Source of the DNA: Batillaria attramentaria
Taxonomy: Eukaryota > Mollusca > Gastropoda > Batillariidae
Reading direction: 5' to 3'
Length of the DNA stretch: 64,000 nucleotides
Assembly (NCBI GenBank): GCA_018292915.2
Contig: JACVVK020000464.1
Location: 194,501 to 258,500, forward strand
Part shown: positions 32,337 through 45,470 of the stretch, piece after piece
Position numbering within the stretch: position 1 is the first letter of the stretch
Layout of the letters: each line of letters opens with the position of its first letter
Made by a program: the position numbers and the translations under genes
Notes under the pieces: model-generated
Seen by the model: only the letters and a program-made list of their open reading frames with translations
What the model was told of the DNA's origin: nothing
The model's database searches: none

Positions 32337-33183
32337 CGTCGCTAACTGCAGACTGTCGTTAACTGCAGAAAGTTGTAGGCGCATGTGGGAAATAAGGAGC
32401 ACTCCCCGCACTCCTCATCTTGTTATACACATTCCAGGTACAGGCGCGTGATTTGCAAGAATGGCGTGCACGTTTGCGTATCATGTGCTCTTCTTTTGTG
32501 CAGCGTTGTACTCAGTCACTTTGAGCACTGCTGTGTCGGATGGAAACAAGGCGGAAAAAGTGAGTGCTTATGGTAAAATGATGACATTTTGTAAGTGGGA
32601 GTCATAATATCAGTACGCCTACAACTTCGACTTTAGATGATTGAATAAAAATCCATGAAAATGTATTGAGAACTTGTGATATTTTTATGGAAAGTACGGT
32701 AATACAAATAACTGAAATCGGCCACGGGGGACTGTATGCCTAATTCCATTTAATATTATGACTTCCACTTACAAAATGTCATCATTTTACCAGGTAAACA
32801 AACAAAACAAAACAAAATCACTTTTCCTCCTGGTTTCCATCCGACACAGCAGTGCTCAAAGTGACTCGTGAGTGCAACGCTGCACAAAAGAAGCGCACAT
32901 GATACGCAAACGTTTACGCTATTCTTGCAAATCACGCGCCTGTACCTCGCGCGCACTCGAGGTCAAGGTCAGCACCGCATTGTTCGGGAGTTCTCATTAA
33001 ATTATCACGGAACGCAAATTATTAAACTACGTTATGTTTGCTGCTTTTATTGATCAACAAATCCTTAGGTGGAGGCGTGCTAACATTATCATTGTGCCTT
33101 AATTACCAAATTAGTGATGTATCCCAGTTATCATCAGTTTCTGCGATCTGTCTGCAGTTAACGACAGTCTGCAGTTAGCGACG
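32337..33183. mobile_element. Foldback (long inverted repeat) element
   Basis: The ends are inverted copies: CGTCGCTAACTGCAGACTGT at 32,337 and its inverse ending at 33,183. Longer inverted arms follow inside (about 32,428-32,613 against 32,752-32,950), sharing TTTGAGCACTGCTGTGTCGG and ATGATGACATTTTGTAAGTG. No transposase is encoded. The inner reading frames on the two arms are mirror images and not genes. Confidence 0.82.
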
Positions 33184-33849
33184 GTGGGGAAACTCATTGA
33201 ACCGGCCGAATAGAAGCCGGCCAATCCGGCCGGCCCGCCAACATCGTTTCAGTATCAGTGAAGTCAGTCACGCTTCTCGACCCACAATGTTCACTCGTGC
33301 AGCTGAACGAATAAGGCATTGTTATAGTACTCCAGAGATTATTCGTCTCTGTGTATAGTCTCTGATTGCTCTTTCATAACAGCCATCTTGGCCAAGGAAT
33401 TGACACGTACACAACACTGTCGCTCCGGCCGCCGGCCGACTGGACGGACTCGGACGCCGGGAGCACGCCGGTCAGTCCGCCGAGGAACACATTGACGTGG
33501 ATATCTGTTTGTGACTCTTCGTGGGATATATCAATTGTAAGAAAAGCAGTGGGCTTCACAAAATCTTTACACGTAGCAAAACATACAGACATACTAGATC
33601 TAAAACCGTAACACGTCAAGCAAAGAACGACATGCTGATTCATGAGCTACCGGGATACCGATACGGTAACGTCATCGGTTTTCGTGGTGGCTGAGGAATG
33701 GGCACATACACAAAGTGGTGAACCCTATTGCAGTTACGCCACAAAGCGAAAGTGTGAAAACCCATGCACGGATGTAAATTGGCATCCTGTTTGGCATTAC
33801 GGAAGAGGAAAGTTGTACTTGTAGTTCTCGTGAGTCAGATACCTACAAG
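33184..33849. other. Region upstream of the PARP6/8-like gene
   Basis: Contains a GC-rich stretch with CCGGCC repeats at about 33,200-33,240 and 33,420-33,470. Likely promoter or 5' UTR of the following gene, but no defined promoter motif is evident. Confidence 0.4.
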
Positions 33850-33946
33850 ATGGAAGAACGTGCTTTAAAGTTCCAGAGAGATGCGTCAAAATGCATCCAT
33901 TCAAGAGATGACCATTGTGCTACATCCAAGCAGTTCACATTTTCTG
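33850..33946 (+). CDS. PARP8: PARP exon 1 (candidate first coding exon)
   Basis: ATG in AAGATGGA starts MEERALKFQRDASKCIHS..., ending TTTTCTG|GTTGGT in phase 1, which fits exon 2. Weak resemblance to the start of vertebrate PARP8 supports it. Confidence 0.45.
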
Positions 33947-36900
33947 GTTGGTTGCATGTTTGATCTTTCCAACCCCTACTTTGTGTCATTATGTAGGCCA
34001 GATAAACAAGCCATTTTGTCAAGCTAGGGAATATCGTTAGACTTTCGGGCTGGATATGTACCGGATTTCCGGGCAACCCTTCGCAACAAAACAAAGGCTA
34101 ATCACTACAAGGAAGATATTTTATTCCGTAGGCTGTTTCGGCCAGCACACGTCACGGTACACTTCGCCCTGGTGCGTTCAGGTGATACGCTGCTCGTGGA
34201 CTCGTTTAATAGAACACGTTCAGTAATTCAGAATAAGCTGAAACTCCGTTGATGTGTGGATAAGGCTCAGATTCGCCCAAACGAGGAGGAAAACAGGCAG
34301 ACTGATAGCAGGAAGTGTACTCATGAAATAGCCTGTGTGTACATGAATCACGTGCCTAGTTCATCACTGGATCAAGTTTGGTCCAGCAGTTTGGTTCTAG
34401 TTGGGTTTTGTTATGCTGCTTTTGATTTCTGTTATTGACATCTGTCCTATAGTTGTCATTACAATGTGAAATGTGATAACCTTTCAGTTTAGCATCCATA
34501 TTTTGTCGTATTTGTTTCTTCTACGGACGAAGGCTCGATCCTGAACCAAACATTTGTGAATAATTTTGTCTGTTGTCCATTAGGCATGTTATGAACCTTT
34601 TGGTATTATGATTTTGGTTTCCTTTCGTTTCACTGTTAGTTGCTGTCATTCGGATGTTGATTTATGGTGTTTTTTTCACTGCCCGTTTCTTTTGTGCAGA
34701 CTTCAGTCTCCAGCAGAATGTTCTTATTTTCAAGTGGACTTCAGCAGCCACTGGCAACGTGTGTAGAATCTCTTTCCTGGCCTCTGACGACTACCCAGGT
34801 CTGTATGAGTCAGAGTCACTAGGAGTGTTCTTTGTATTGTTTTTTCTCCACGTTATACAGTCCATTCATTAAATCAGAAAAACTTTAAAACTCTAGCAAT
34901 ATTACTTTTGCTAATTAGCAGAAGTAATAATGATAATAGTGAATGTAATTAAGGTGGATTAAAATGTCAGTGCTTTTTTTCCCATTTAAATTTTTTGTAA
35001 GTGAAAGAGATGTGCAAGCTGCTTTCAACATGCATGCTTGTGCCTTGAACATACTGTAATACTGTAAATGTAAAAATTGTTTATGTGGTGCGATGTGTTT
35101 TTCAGACAACTCGTTGATCACACAGTTTTGGGAATCAAGTGGAAGAGAGAACTCTACCGTCTGCTGTATGACTGTAAACAATCTCCTGCATAAAATCGGG
35201 GAAGGTAATGTTTTCTCCCACAAAGCAGTTTACCATCAGTTTACCGTCTCCAGTCAGTCATTTCTCTGACTTCTTACCCTGACCATAAGATTAAGGGGGG
35301 AGCTGCAGCCGAATGGTAGTGTTGGGCCCTTCAGTGCTTGGCTTGTAAGTTTGAATCCCAGCTGTGGCCAAATATTTGCATGTGTTACCCTTTTCTTGTT
35401 GTCGTTGATATCACCCATGTTGTCGTTGATATCACCCATGTTGTCGTTGATATCACCCATGTTGTCGTTGATATCACCCATGTGTGGTGGAAAAGGTCGT
35501 TAAACTTAATGTTAACACCCACCCACCCTCATCGTCATCATCATCTGTCCAACTCCATCTGCTTGTCTTTCAAAACTACACATATATTGTATATATATAT
35601 GCCTGTAAGCAAACACACAGACACCCATGCATGTGCTTGCATGCACACACACACACACACACATTTATAAACACAGACACACACACCTGAAACAGTCAAG
35701 AGAACCCCTTTTCTTTGTTTAGAATTTTCATGTATATTGCAGTTTTTGGTAGTCATTTCAGCGTGTAATCTAGCGGAACTGTTTTTATTTCAGACTTGCT
35801 TGTAGCTGAGAGAGAAGAAAAAATGGACGCTGACTCTGAAAGTAAAACCACACCTTACCTTGGTGGGGGTGACACTCACACTGGTGACCGCTCTGATTCA
35901 GAATATTCTGACTGCCAGTCACATATGTCAGAAGATGATTACGATCAGTCTGATTACTATGGTGATCTAGACACCTTTACTGCTATGAGTGAGGTAGGTC
36001 ACGCAGACCAGGTCCTTGTTCAATGACACTGCATGCGTGTGAGCTGAATGTAGATGAAAGAGCTTGTGCAGTCATGTGATGTACCTACTTCTGGAACAGT
36101 CTGGTGTTTTCTGAGGTCTAAACCAGAAGTGAGATTTGCTTAGCAAAGTAGGGTTGTACATTTGGGCAAACCAGTTTGTACCTTGTGAAAAGAATCAGCT
36201 GCCAGGTTGGTTGGAAAAATATACGTAGTTTATAAAATATACTGAAAAAAGAAGAGCTCACTCCAGACATACTTCAGCTTGATATTACATATCATATATT
36301 ACATATATATCTGACAAACAATTAGAGTGGTTGGACAAAGGGCAGCATTTGTACTCAAGTATTTTGATGTCTGTGATGATCATACACAGCCCACTTACAG
36401 TCTCTCACACAGCTCACAAAAACATTTCATATAAAGCATCAAGGAATTTCAAGCTGTGCAAATGGAATGAAAGAATTGATATCAACGTTAGTATAATTAT
36501 GATTATTTTCTTTATGGAAAGGTTGTGAATAATCAGGACTGCGATGCTTGAAAAAAATGAAACGTTTTTGCTTCTGAAGTTCATGAATATCACAGTGTCC
36601 CGTTCGAAAAGTGTGTTGTCATGTTGCAGGGGTACGGAAAGACGGGCATGGACAAAGTTCACCCTCTGCTTCAGGCTGACATGCAGACACTGAGAGATGT
36701 TTATTCAGAAAGCTCCTTATCCTACAGGTAACCACATGTATGCGTTTGTTGTTGGTAGTGGTTGGTTGGTTGGTTTTTTGTTGTTGTTGTTGTTGGTTTT
36801 GGTGGGGGGGGGGGGTGTCTTGATGTGGAAATACCAGGTGTAGGGTGCTATATACGCAAAACAAGTGCAAGTTTGTATTTCACATTTAGATAATGGTGTG

Positions 36901-39900
36901 CAAAATGTTTCACCTTCAGTGTGTACATCAGATTGTGATGAACTGTAGCAATTCTATATTAAGTACATGTATTTGATTTGGCCTCTAAAGAGTTTTACCC
37001 ACATGCCAAGTGAAGGAAGAAAGAACAAACCCAGCAGAAACAAAAAACAAACAAAATTTGAATTAAAAAAAAAGACTTGGCTAGATGTGGACGTTCGGCA
37101 AGACAATCATTGCAGATTGCTAGAAGAAGCTAAGAGAGAAATGTAGACAGTTGGATTTACTGATGGTTGATTTAAACACTTTTACTTGACAATAAATTAT
37201 AATGATTTAGATTGGCAGTAACTTAGAAACTTGTTATCTGTTGTGTTCTATTTTTCAGATTACTTGACTCAATAGGAGAAATAGATGTGGAGCTGAAAAT
37301 TCCCTTGAACTTCTTAAATTTGACAGTAAGATTTTCGCTTGTGCTTCGTCTAGAGATATTTTGAACCTCAGTAACCCTGTTAAAAATCTCCAGAAGATAA
37401 GTATTGGGTCAGCGTACAGGAGAGAATGTATTTTGAAATAAACTGGTCCGCAAAAGTTAAGGGCCAGGAAAACATTCCTCTCTCAAAAGCAAACCAAAAC
37501 AAGAAAACACCTTCGACTTATAGAATGATTTAATTTACCATTAAAGCCATCGATTGATACAAAAATTCCATTGACATGTCAAAATTCATTCGATTTACAT
37601 CCGTCAGAAGCACCCCACCCCCCTTATGAAAAGTTGCAAGTCCGGTCAGTTCGTTCAATAACTGGTGTGGCCACCATTTGCTGCCCGACAGTCCACCACC
37701 CGTTGCCGCATCGAGTGGACAAGGTTCTGCAGCATCTGTTGCGGGATGGCGTGCCACTCCTGCTGCAGGAACTGGAATAACTGAGCAGCATCTGTGGGGT
37801 GGGGGTGATTGTCCACTACCCGGCGTCCCAGAATGTCCCACAGGTTTTCAATGGGAGCCAGGTCTGGGGATCGGGCTGGCCAGTCCATGCGGACCACTTG
37901 CTGCCACTGCAAGAAGTCCCTCACCACCACAGCACGGTGAGGGGTGGCGTTATCGTCCTGTAGACAGGAGCCACGTCCCATGGCCCGCAGAGTAGGGATG
38001 ATGATCGGCCTGACAATCTCATCTCTGTACCTCACGCCGGTCAGGTTGCCTCGGATGAGGTACAGAGGAGTTCTCCCATGGAGATGAAAGCCTCCCCACA
38101 CCATCACGGACCCCCCTCCATACCGGTCGTGCTCTTGGACGCAAGCATCGATGTATCGCTCGCCTACACGTCGCCACACGCGCCTCCGGGCATCACTGTT
38201 CGACAAAGTGAACCGAGACTCGTCGGTGAACAGGACTCTGTCCCACTGCTGCCTGTTCCAGCGCTGGTGGTTGTGGCAGAACGCCATCCGAGCTCGGCGA
38301 TGACGTGGTGTCAGCGGTATACGGTCGGCAGGGACCCTGGAGTGGAGGTCCACTTCGTGCAAGCGTCGCTCGACGGTGTCCTGGGAGATGATAATGTTGG
38401 TGGCCGTCCTCAGGTTGCTTCTTAGGGTCCTGGCAGTGACGGTCCGGTCACGCAGCGCCAACAGCTGAAGGTAACGGTCGTTGCGCCGGTTCGTTGCTCG
38501 TGGGTGTCCGGAGCGGGGCCGTTCATCTGCACTTCCGGTGGCCTGGAAGCGTTTGTGCAGACGTTGGATGACGGAGTGGCTCACTCCAAGCCGTCTGGCG
38601 ACTTCTCGGCCGGAAGTTCCATCTTGAAGCCATCCCAGCGCCCGTCCACGATCAAGTGTTGAAAGTCTCTGTCTTGGAGGCATGCTTATTGAGAGCCCTG
38701 GTTGCCGCCCTTAAATACCCATTCGTGTCTAACTTTTGCTGAGCAGGGTTCAGGGAACGTAGAAGAAGAAGAAGAAGCTGAGCAGGGTTCACTAGGGACA
38801 TGGCATGCACGTGCAATATGCCAGAAGCCTGCAGCGGCACTGCTTCTTCAGCTAAAAACGACAAAACTTTCGTAAAATTCTCGTGAATTTGCAACATTTT
38901 CAGCGCCGCTGAAAACACTGTTGCTTAACTGCAATGTCTGCAAAACAGGTTTGGTCACGTCACGTGCAGCACTAAGCAAAGTTGCAGCGTAGCCCAACTT
39001 GAGTCATTTTCAACGTCGTTGCATTAGTGTAAAATAAATATATGTAAAGCTACTGAGGCATAGTCCATTTTTCTGGGTTGCGTGTGTGCTCGTCTCCCTG
39101 ACGGGTTGCCACACTATGTCCTCCTGGGCATAGTCAGCGACACTCCGACTTCGTTGGCTTGGTTTGAGTTTGGAGTTTTCCTTCTCCTAGGAGGGCTTCC
39201 TTCGCCTGGATGTAGAGAGCCCCTCCTGCCCTCAGGTGACCCTGCTGGGAGACAGGGGGTGTTTGTTTGGAATTTTCCTTTTCCTAGGACACTTGCCTGC
39301 CACGGCTGACGACTATGTCCTGTCCGGGTTTTCTGTCAGTGTTTTCCCTTAGCTGGATTGCCTGCCACAGCTAATGAGCTCCAGCTACCCTAACCCAGTT
39401 TGCACTTTGGTCAGTCCCCTACCCAACACAGACCTGTTCAGCTTGGTTGAACCTGCCGGGAGCACTACGCTCCCACTGACATAGCTCTAGGGGTCATCAG
39501 GGATCGCAAGCCAGCACACCGCGTCAAGATAAGTGCACTGTGCCGGCGTGTCATACCAAGTCGCACCCGTGAAGTGGGTGAAGCTCGGCTGTGTGGCAAC
39601 AGCCTCCCCATTGGGCCCATACCGCTCTGGGTAGGAGCCGACCTAGGTAGGAAAAAATCCCGCTTGCCTCGGCTGGGGATCGAACCCGGGTCTCCCGGTC
39701 CATAGTCCGAAGTGCTAACCACTACACCACGGGGGCTGGTCTGTAAAGCTACTGAAAACAAGGGCCAGCCCTTAACTTTCACGGACCAGTATACATGTAC
39801 TTGTATGAAAATGGCGTGGATTGGGAGGCAGACCTGTACATTATAACATGCCCATTTTTACTTTATGTTCATTTTTCACTTTCACATTGCATTTGTTTTA

Positions 39901-42900
39901 GAACCTCTCAAAAGAAAATATTGTGAGGTTGTCAGATACCCTCTATTATACATGTAATACATGAAAACGTTTCCCTTGGATGAGGGAATGTGTAGTACAT
40001 GTATGATGCTTGGCTCCCGGCCTTTGCTGTCACTTTCTTTCTGTAAATGTATAGTACATGTATAGTATGATGTGCTTGGCTCCCAGCCTTTGCTGTCACT
40101 TTCTTTCTGTAAATGTTACACAGCTTTGGTAGGGCTTAGCGGCTAGTTGTTCTGTAAATGTTACACAGCTTTGGTAGGGCTCAGCGGCTAGTTGTTCTGT
40201 AAGTATTTACATATGTATGCCTTGTTTCTCTCTTTTTATTTTCAGACTCAGATGGCGAAGGCGTGGAAACTGAACATTGAAGAGCCACTTATTATCCGCA
40301 TTCATCTGGCCTCCATGTCTTACCTCGATTCACCAGGTAATCTTTAACTGGCCTCCATGTCTTACCTCGATTCACCAGGTAATCTTTAACTGGCCTCCAT
40401 GTCTTACCTCGATTCACCAGGTAATCTTTAACTGGCCTCCATGTCTTACCTCGATTCACCAGGTAATCTTTAACTGGCCTCCATGTCGTACCTCGATTCA
40501 CCAGGTAATCTTTAACTGGCCTCCATGTCGTACCTCGATTCACCAGGTAATCTTTAACTGGCCTCCATGTCTTACCTCGATTCACCAGGTAATCTTTAAC
40601 TGGCCTCCATGTCTTACCTCGATTCACCAGGTAATCTTTAAGCATGTATCATATCATTGCCCATAAATACTACTGTCGTAGTTCTTTATATACACTCTCA
40701 AAGCTTACAAATACAACAGTAGTATTTCCAAGTGGTGATAGTATGTAGGTTCTTCAACCACATTCACATGCACACAACACGCACGATCACATGTGAACAG
40801 AACACAACACGCACGATCACATGCCAACTGAACACAACACACACGATCACATGCCAACTGAACACAACACACACGATCACATGCCAACTGAACACAACAC
40901 GCACTATCACATGCCAACTGAACACAACACGCACGATCACATGCCAACTGAACACAACACGCACGATCACATGCCAACTGAACACAACACACGATCACAT
41001 GCCAACTGAACACAACACGCACTATCACATGCCAACTGAACACAACACGCACGATCACATGCCAACTGAACACAACACGCACGATCACATGCCAACTGAA
41101 CACAACACGCACTATCACATGCCAACTGAACACAACATGCACAATCACATGCCAACTGAACACAACATGCACAATCACATGCCAACTGAACACAACACGC
41201 ACAATCACATGCCAACTGAACACAACACACACAATCACATGCCAACTGAACACAACATGCACAATCACATGCCAACTGAACACAACATGCACAATCACAT
41301 GCCAACTGAACACAACATGCACAATCACATGCCAACTGAACACAACACGCACTATCACATGCCAACTGAACACAACACGCACTATCACATGCCAACTGAA
41401 CACAACACGCACGATCACATGCCAACTGAACACAACATGCACGATCACATGCCAACTGAACACAACATGCACGATCGCATGCCAACTGAACACAACACAC
41501 ACAATCACATGCCAACTGAACACAACACACACTATCACATGCCAACTGAACACAACACACACTATCACATGCCAACTGAACACAACACACACTATCACAT
41601 GCCAACTGAACACAACATGCACAATCACCTACATTCTATTACACCTCAACCATCAGCACATTCCAATCACGAGATGTTACGCGTGAGCTCAGCTACAAAA
41701 TAAAAAAGAGTTTTGTAGTTTAAAGTTGCACTTATTTTGGAAGTTTTGTGGGCTGAAAATTTCCAGAGCAGAGAGGTAGAGAACTGGAGTATAGGAGAGA
41801 ACTCCTGCAGATCAGCCCAACTGGACACTCCCACAAACTTCAGCTGATAAAGTTTTTTGCCTCAAATAGGACTAGAAACCTAACCTGACAGGACTGATAA
41901 CATCTACACCAGTAGTACTAGTAGTGTAATCCTAATAGACAACTTGATTTGTTTGTAGACTGCCCAAAGGTGGAGGTGTTTCAAGCATGTAAGAAAAGTG
42001 TGTGTGGTATCGCCGCTCAGATGAAGAAGTAAGTATGACAAATATTGTAATGGTTTAACATACAGGGGTCGAAATTCTCCGCCGTTCGGTGGATTTCCGC
42101 TTTTTAGAAATCCGTTTCCGCCTAAACGAAGTTCGGTTCCGCCGAAAAAAAAAAATCGGAAAAAAATTCCCAGTGGTAGTCTACGCTTTCCGCGGATCCC
42201 CACTCGGTACGGTGCTGGCAATACCGACAGCGATTTTGTGTGGCCTATCCCCCACTGTGCACGCGTGACCGCGGACAAAGACTGGGCAATTAGCGCATCG
42301 CCCCCGAAACACCACTGCAGCTATGCGGGTGGCTTATCACCTCATCCGCCAGTTCCGACGTCCGAGCCTTTACACCTGTCAAATCACTGACCATTCAAGT
42401 TGTTTTGACAAGACACCCTATCACGCCTAAGTCGGTGCGTGTGAACGTTTCTTTGTGTGCCAATGTGTGTGAGCGAATTAAGGCGGATATTTGATAGGTA
42501 TGGTGTGGTTACGACTGAATCCCCCTTGTTTTCGTGTTTGACAAAGAGAAAACGGAAACAGCGAATTCAGCCTGACTAAACTCAGTGATTTGACACTTAG
42601 CAAATCGGCAACGCCGGGATGTCTGTGTACGTCGTTTGGACAAGTGTGTGTGTGTGTGTGTGAGACCGTGACGGTGAGAGAAAGGGAGAGACTGTGATGC
42701 CGCTGGGAATTCAACCGGACTAAACTCGGTGATTTGACAGCTAACCGGCAACGCCGGGATGTCAGTGTACGTCGTTTGAACATGTTATCCGTTGCGCAAA
42801 TTTAGGTAAAGCCGCACAATCTTGATTGCTGAACAGGGGCGCGGAAGATGTTCGGGGGAGGGGGGGCAGAATCTCGGAGGGGGGAACGTTGCCCGAAGAA

Positions 42901-42909
42901 AGTGAAAAG

Positions 42910-42955
<46 letters not shown>

Positions 42956-45439
42956 GGGGGGGGGATCAAATGCTGCATAGACAAAAAACCTTTACGAACC
43001 AGGGAGCCACTGGACAGGAAGGACATTGCCCGAAAAAAGTGAAAAGCGGGGTGGGGGGGGGGGGGGACAGAGGAGCGGACAGCCTTCGGTCCGCAAAAAC
43101 AGAAGTTCTCTGTTGGGTGGGATGAGGGAGAGAGCACTAAGAGGGGTAGGGGAGAGGTAGGGGAAGGGGGGAGGCAAGACATGGCTTTGCCCCCCCTCTT
43201 GCCATAGTCACCTGATTTTCCAGGGGGGGCAAAAGACACTCTTGCCCCCCCCTGCTTGGGTACAGGGGGGGCAGCTGCCCCCCTGCCCCCTCCCCCCCCC
43301 CCCCCCCCCCCCCCCCCCGGTTCCGGCGCCCCTGCTGAAAGACTCCACAGAAACACCAGACCATGACTCTGCTACTGAGTCACATTTATGCATGTACCAA
43401 TTATGCCATGATCTCTACGGTTGACATGCGCTCCCGGGGAATGGTCCGGACACCACCGTGAGTGTCTGTGACGGGCGACCAACTCAGCTGCCAAGTGAGG
43501 CTCTACTGTGGAACAAAAATCTGTTTCAGAGATGTAAATCAGTGTCATGGCTTATCAGAAGCTGAGAGTAGTCTGAATGATGCGTGATGACCTCAAGCAT
43601 TGTCATTGTGGGGAACATGCTTTTTCAAGGGTCAAGTTGTGTGAAATTGAATGAAGACCACAAAAACAAAGTTGTTGGATGGTATGATGATAAAAAAAAA
43701 AAAATAGCATATCTTTTCTGAATGTTTGATTGTGTGCAGTTTTTGCAGTCAGAATGCACCAGATTGCACAGATTTTAATCTAGATTTTAAAAATTTTCCC
43801 GGGGGAGCATGCCCCCGGACCCCCTAGGTAGGGCGCCTTCGGCGCTACGCTCCTCTCAAAATTTTCCTCTTTTTTCATCCTGGATCGTTCTACCCCTGAA
43901 CATAGCTTCTGTCTGCCCTGTAACCCCCCCCCCCCCACACACACACACACACACACACACATTGCTATTGCATTATATTTGAAGATGGCAATGGATCTGG
44001 TTAATTTCTTTGCCTTTGAAATATTTTGCAAACAATTGATCATACTTAAAACAATTCTCTCATACTTTATCGTTTACTGCAAGTTGTGGTTATCTGATTG
44101 TCATCAATAATGTGTCATTGCAGCATCTTGATGGATTTCTTCAGAAGCACTGGCGAAGTTTAGGTAATGCTCGGCTTCGGGCAGCGACTCGCGCTCACAG
44201 AGTGTACCGGCCGACCTCTGTGGTCTCACACAGGCCGATGGGTAAGACTGTTCGCACTGACCATAATGGCTCAAACTTTTACACTAAAAAATCTTGATTT
44301 TGTAGGTCTCATTGAAAACCAAAAAGCAAACAGATATGTGTTTGTGTCAGACTTTGTGCAGTTCAGCAGGCAAGGAATTGACACTCTAGCTGTGGACTAG
44401 AATACATGTGCACTTGCCTGCATGCTGTCGGCCTTCCCTGACCTACATTCACACCTTGGATGTCCTGACTCGATCCATCTAACAATTCTAACCCTTTCAC
44501 AACTTTCTTTGCTGGCGGGCACCTGCCTTTACGGCTTCAGACGACTGCTGTCACTGATCGGCCGGCACCCTGTAGCAGACGACCGAAGGTGCTGATGCAG
44601 TGATTGGCGTCATGAGGCAGTGGAGTTGCAGAGCTTGAGAAATATCTTCTTGGTGGGGGTGGGGGGGTGGAAAACGTTGTGAGGAAAACCTCATTAACAG
44701 TTTGTGCCCAAAAAGCGTAACAAAGTTTGAATGAGATTGAGTAGTGTTTGAGCTACATGTATAATTTTCAAAGTTAGGTACAGCAAAACCCGTCTGCACT
44801 GCCTGCAATAACCAGTTTAGGGAGGAATGGTGCTGCTGCAGGCTGAGGGTAATTTAGTGCTGGAAACATGAACGGTTGTGAAAGGGTTAAGAAAACAGAT
44901 TTCATGCATTTATCAAACGCTCCTGCAACGCTGTTATATGCTGGTTGCATGTCTCGAGCCTTTCAGTGATTCGATTCTCACATCCTGTATCAGAGTATTG
45001 TGGTTCATTCTCGTTTTCTCCAGACCTGCATCAGAGTCTGCATGTGCCTCAGGCTGTGATCCGGACAGAGTTGATGACTTGTCCTGGCGAAGTTGATGGA
45101 CATGGGTTTCAGGCCAGCTGGCCCGCAACGCTCTCATCATGACCCGGGGCCACTTGCAAGAGGCCTCCATACTGCTATCGTCCGACACCACCAGGTGCTG
45201 CATTCCATTTTCACTCACACACTTTTCTTTTTCACTCACACACTTTCTCTTGCTTTAAAATGTTTCATTCCTTGCAACATGACTCCCTGGGGACTGATGA
45301 CACGTCAGAGTTGAAGTCTCAGCACAGTTTGTCCCATCAGATCATAGACTGTTAGTGAGGTCAGGAGATGTAGTGTAGTGTAGTGTAGTGTAGTGTAGTG
45401 TAGTGTAGTGTAGTGTAGTGTAGTGTAGTGTAGTGTAGT

Positions 45440-45470
<31 letters not shown>

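Larger units (their letters stand above)
37441..39791 (-). mobile_element. Tc1/mariner element in PARP intron 6, carrying a SINE
   Basis: Flanked by TA (37,439-37,440 and 39,792-39,793), with inverted ends ACTGGTCCGCAAAAGTTAAG on the left and the near-inverse CTTTCACGGACCAGT on the right. It carries an intact DD34E transposase on the minus strand and a nested SINE. Without the SINE the element is about 1.65 kb, normal for Tc1. Confidence 0.92.

Noticed and set aside
35796..36026. Stand-alone small acidic protein
   Set aside because: It is PARP exon 4 plus read-through into the intron.
38078..38425. Plus-strand frame of 115 codons
   Set aside because: Antisense shadow of the Tc1 transposase.
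39670..39741. tRNA gene on the minus strand
   Set aside because: Box A and B are present but the segment is the head of a 685-bp SINE with a 14-bp target duplication.
40705..41703. Repetitive frames of 200-320 codons on both strands
   Set aside because: Readings of the 30-bp array in PARP intron 7.
45085..45115. Frameshift in a PARP exon
   Set aside because: First suspected because two frames looked coding; resolved by using the acceptor at 45,112, which restores all phases.
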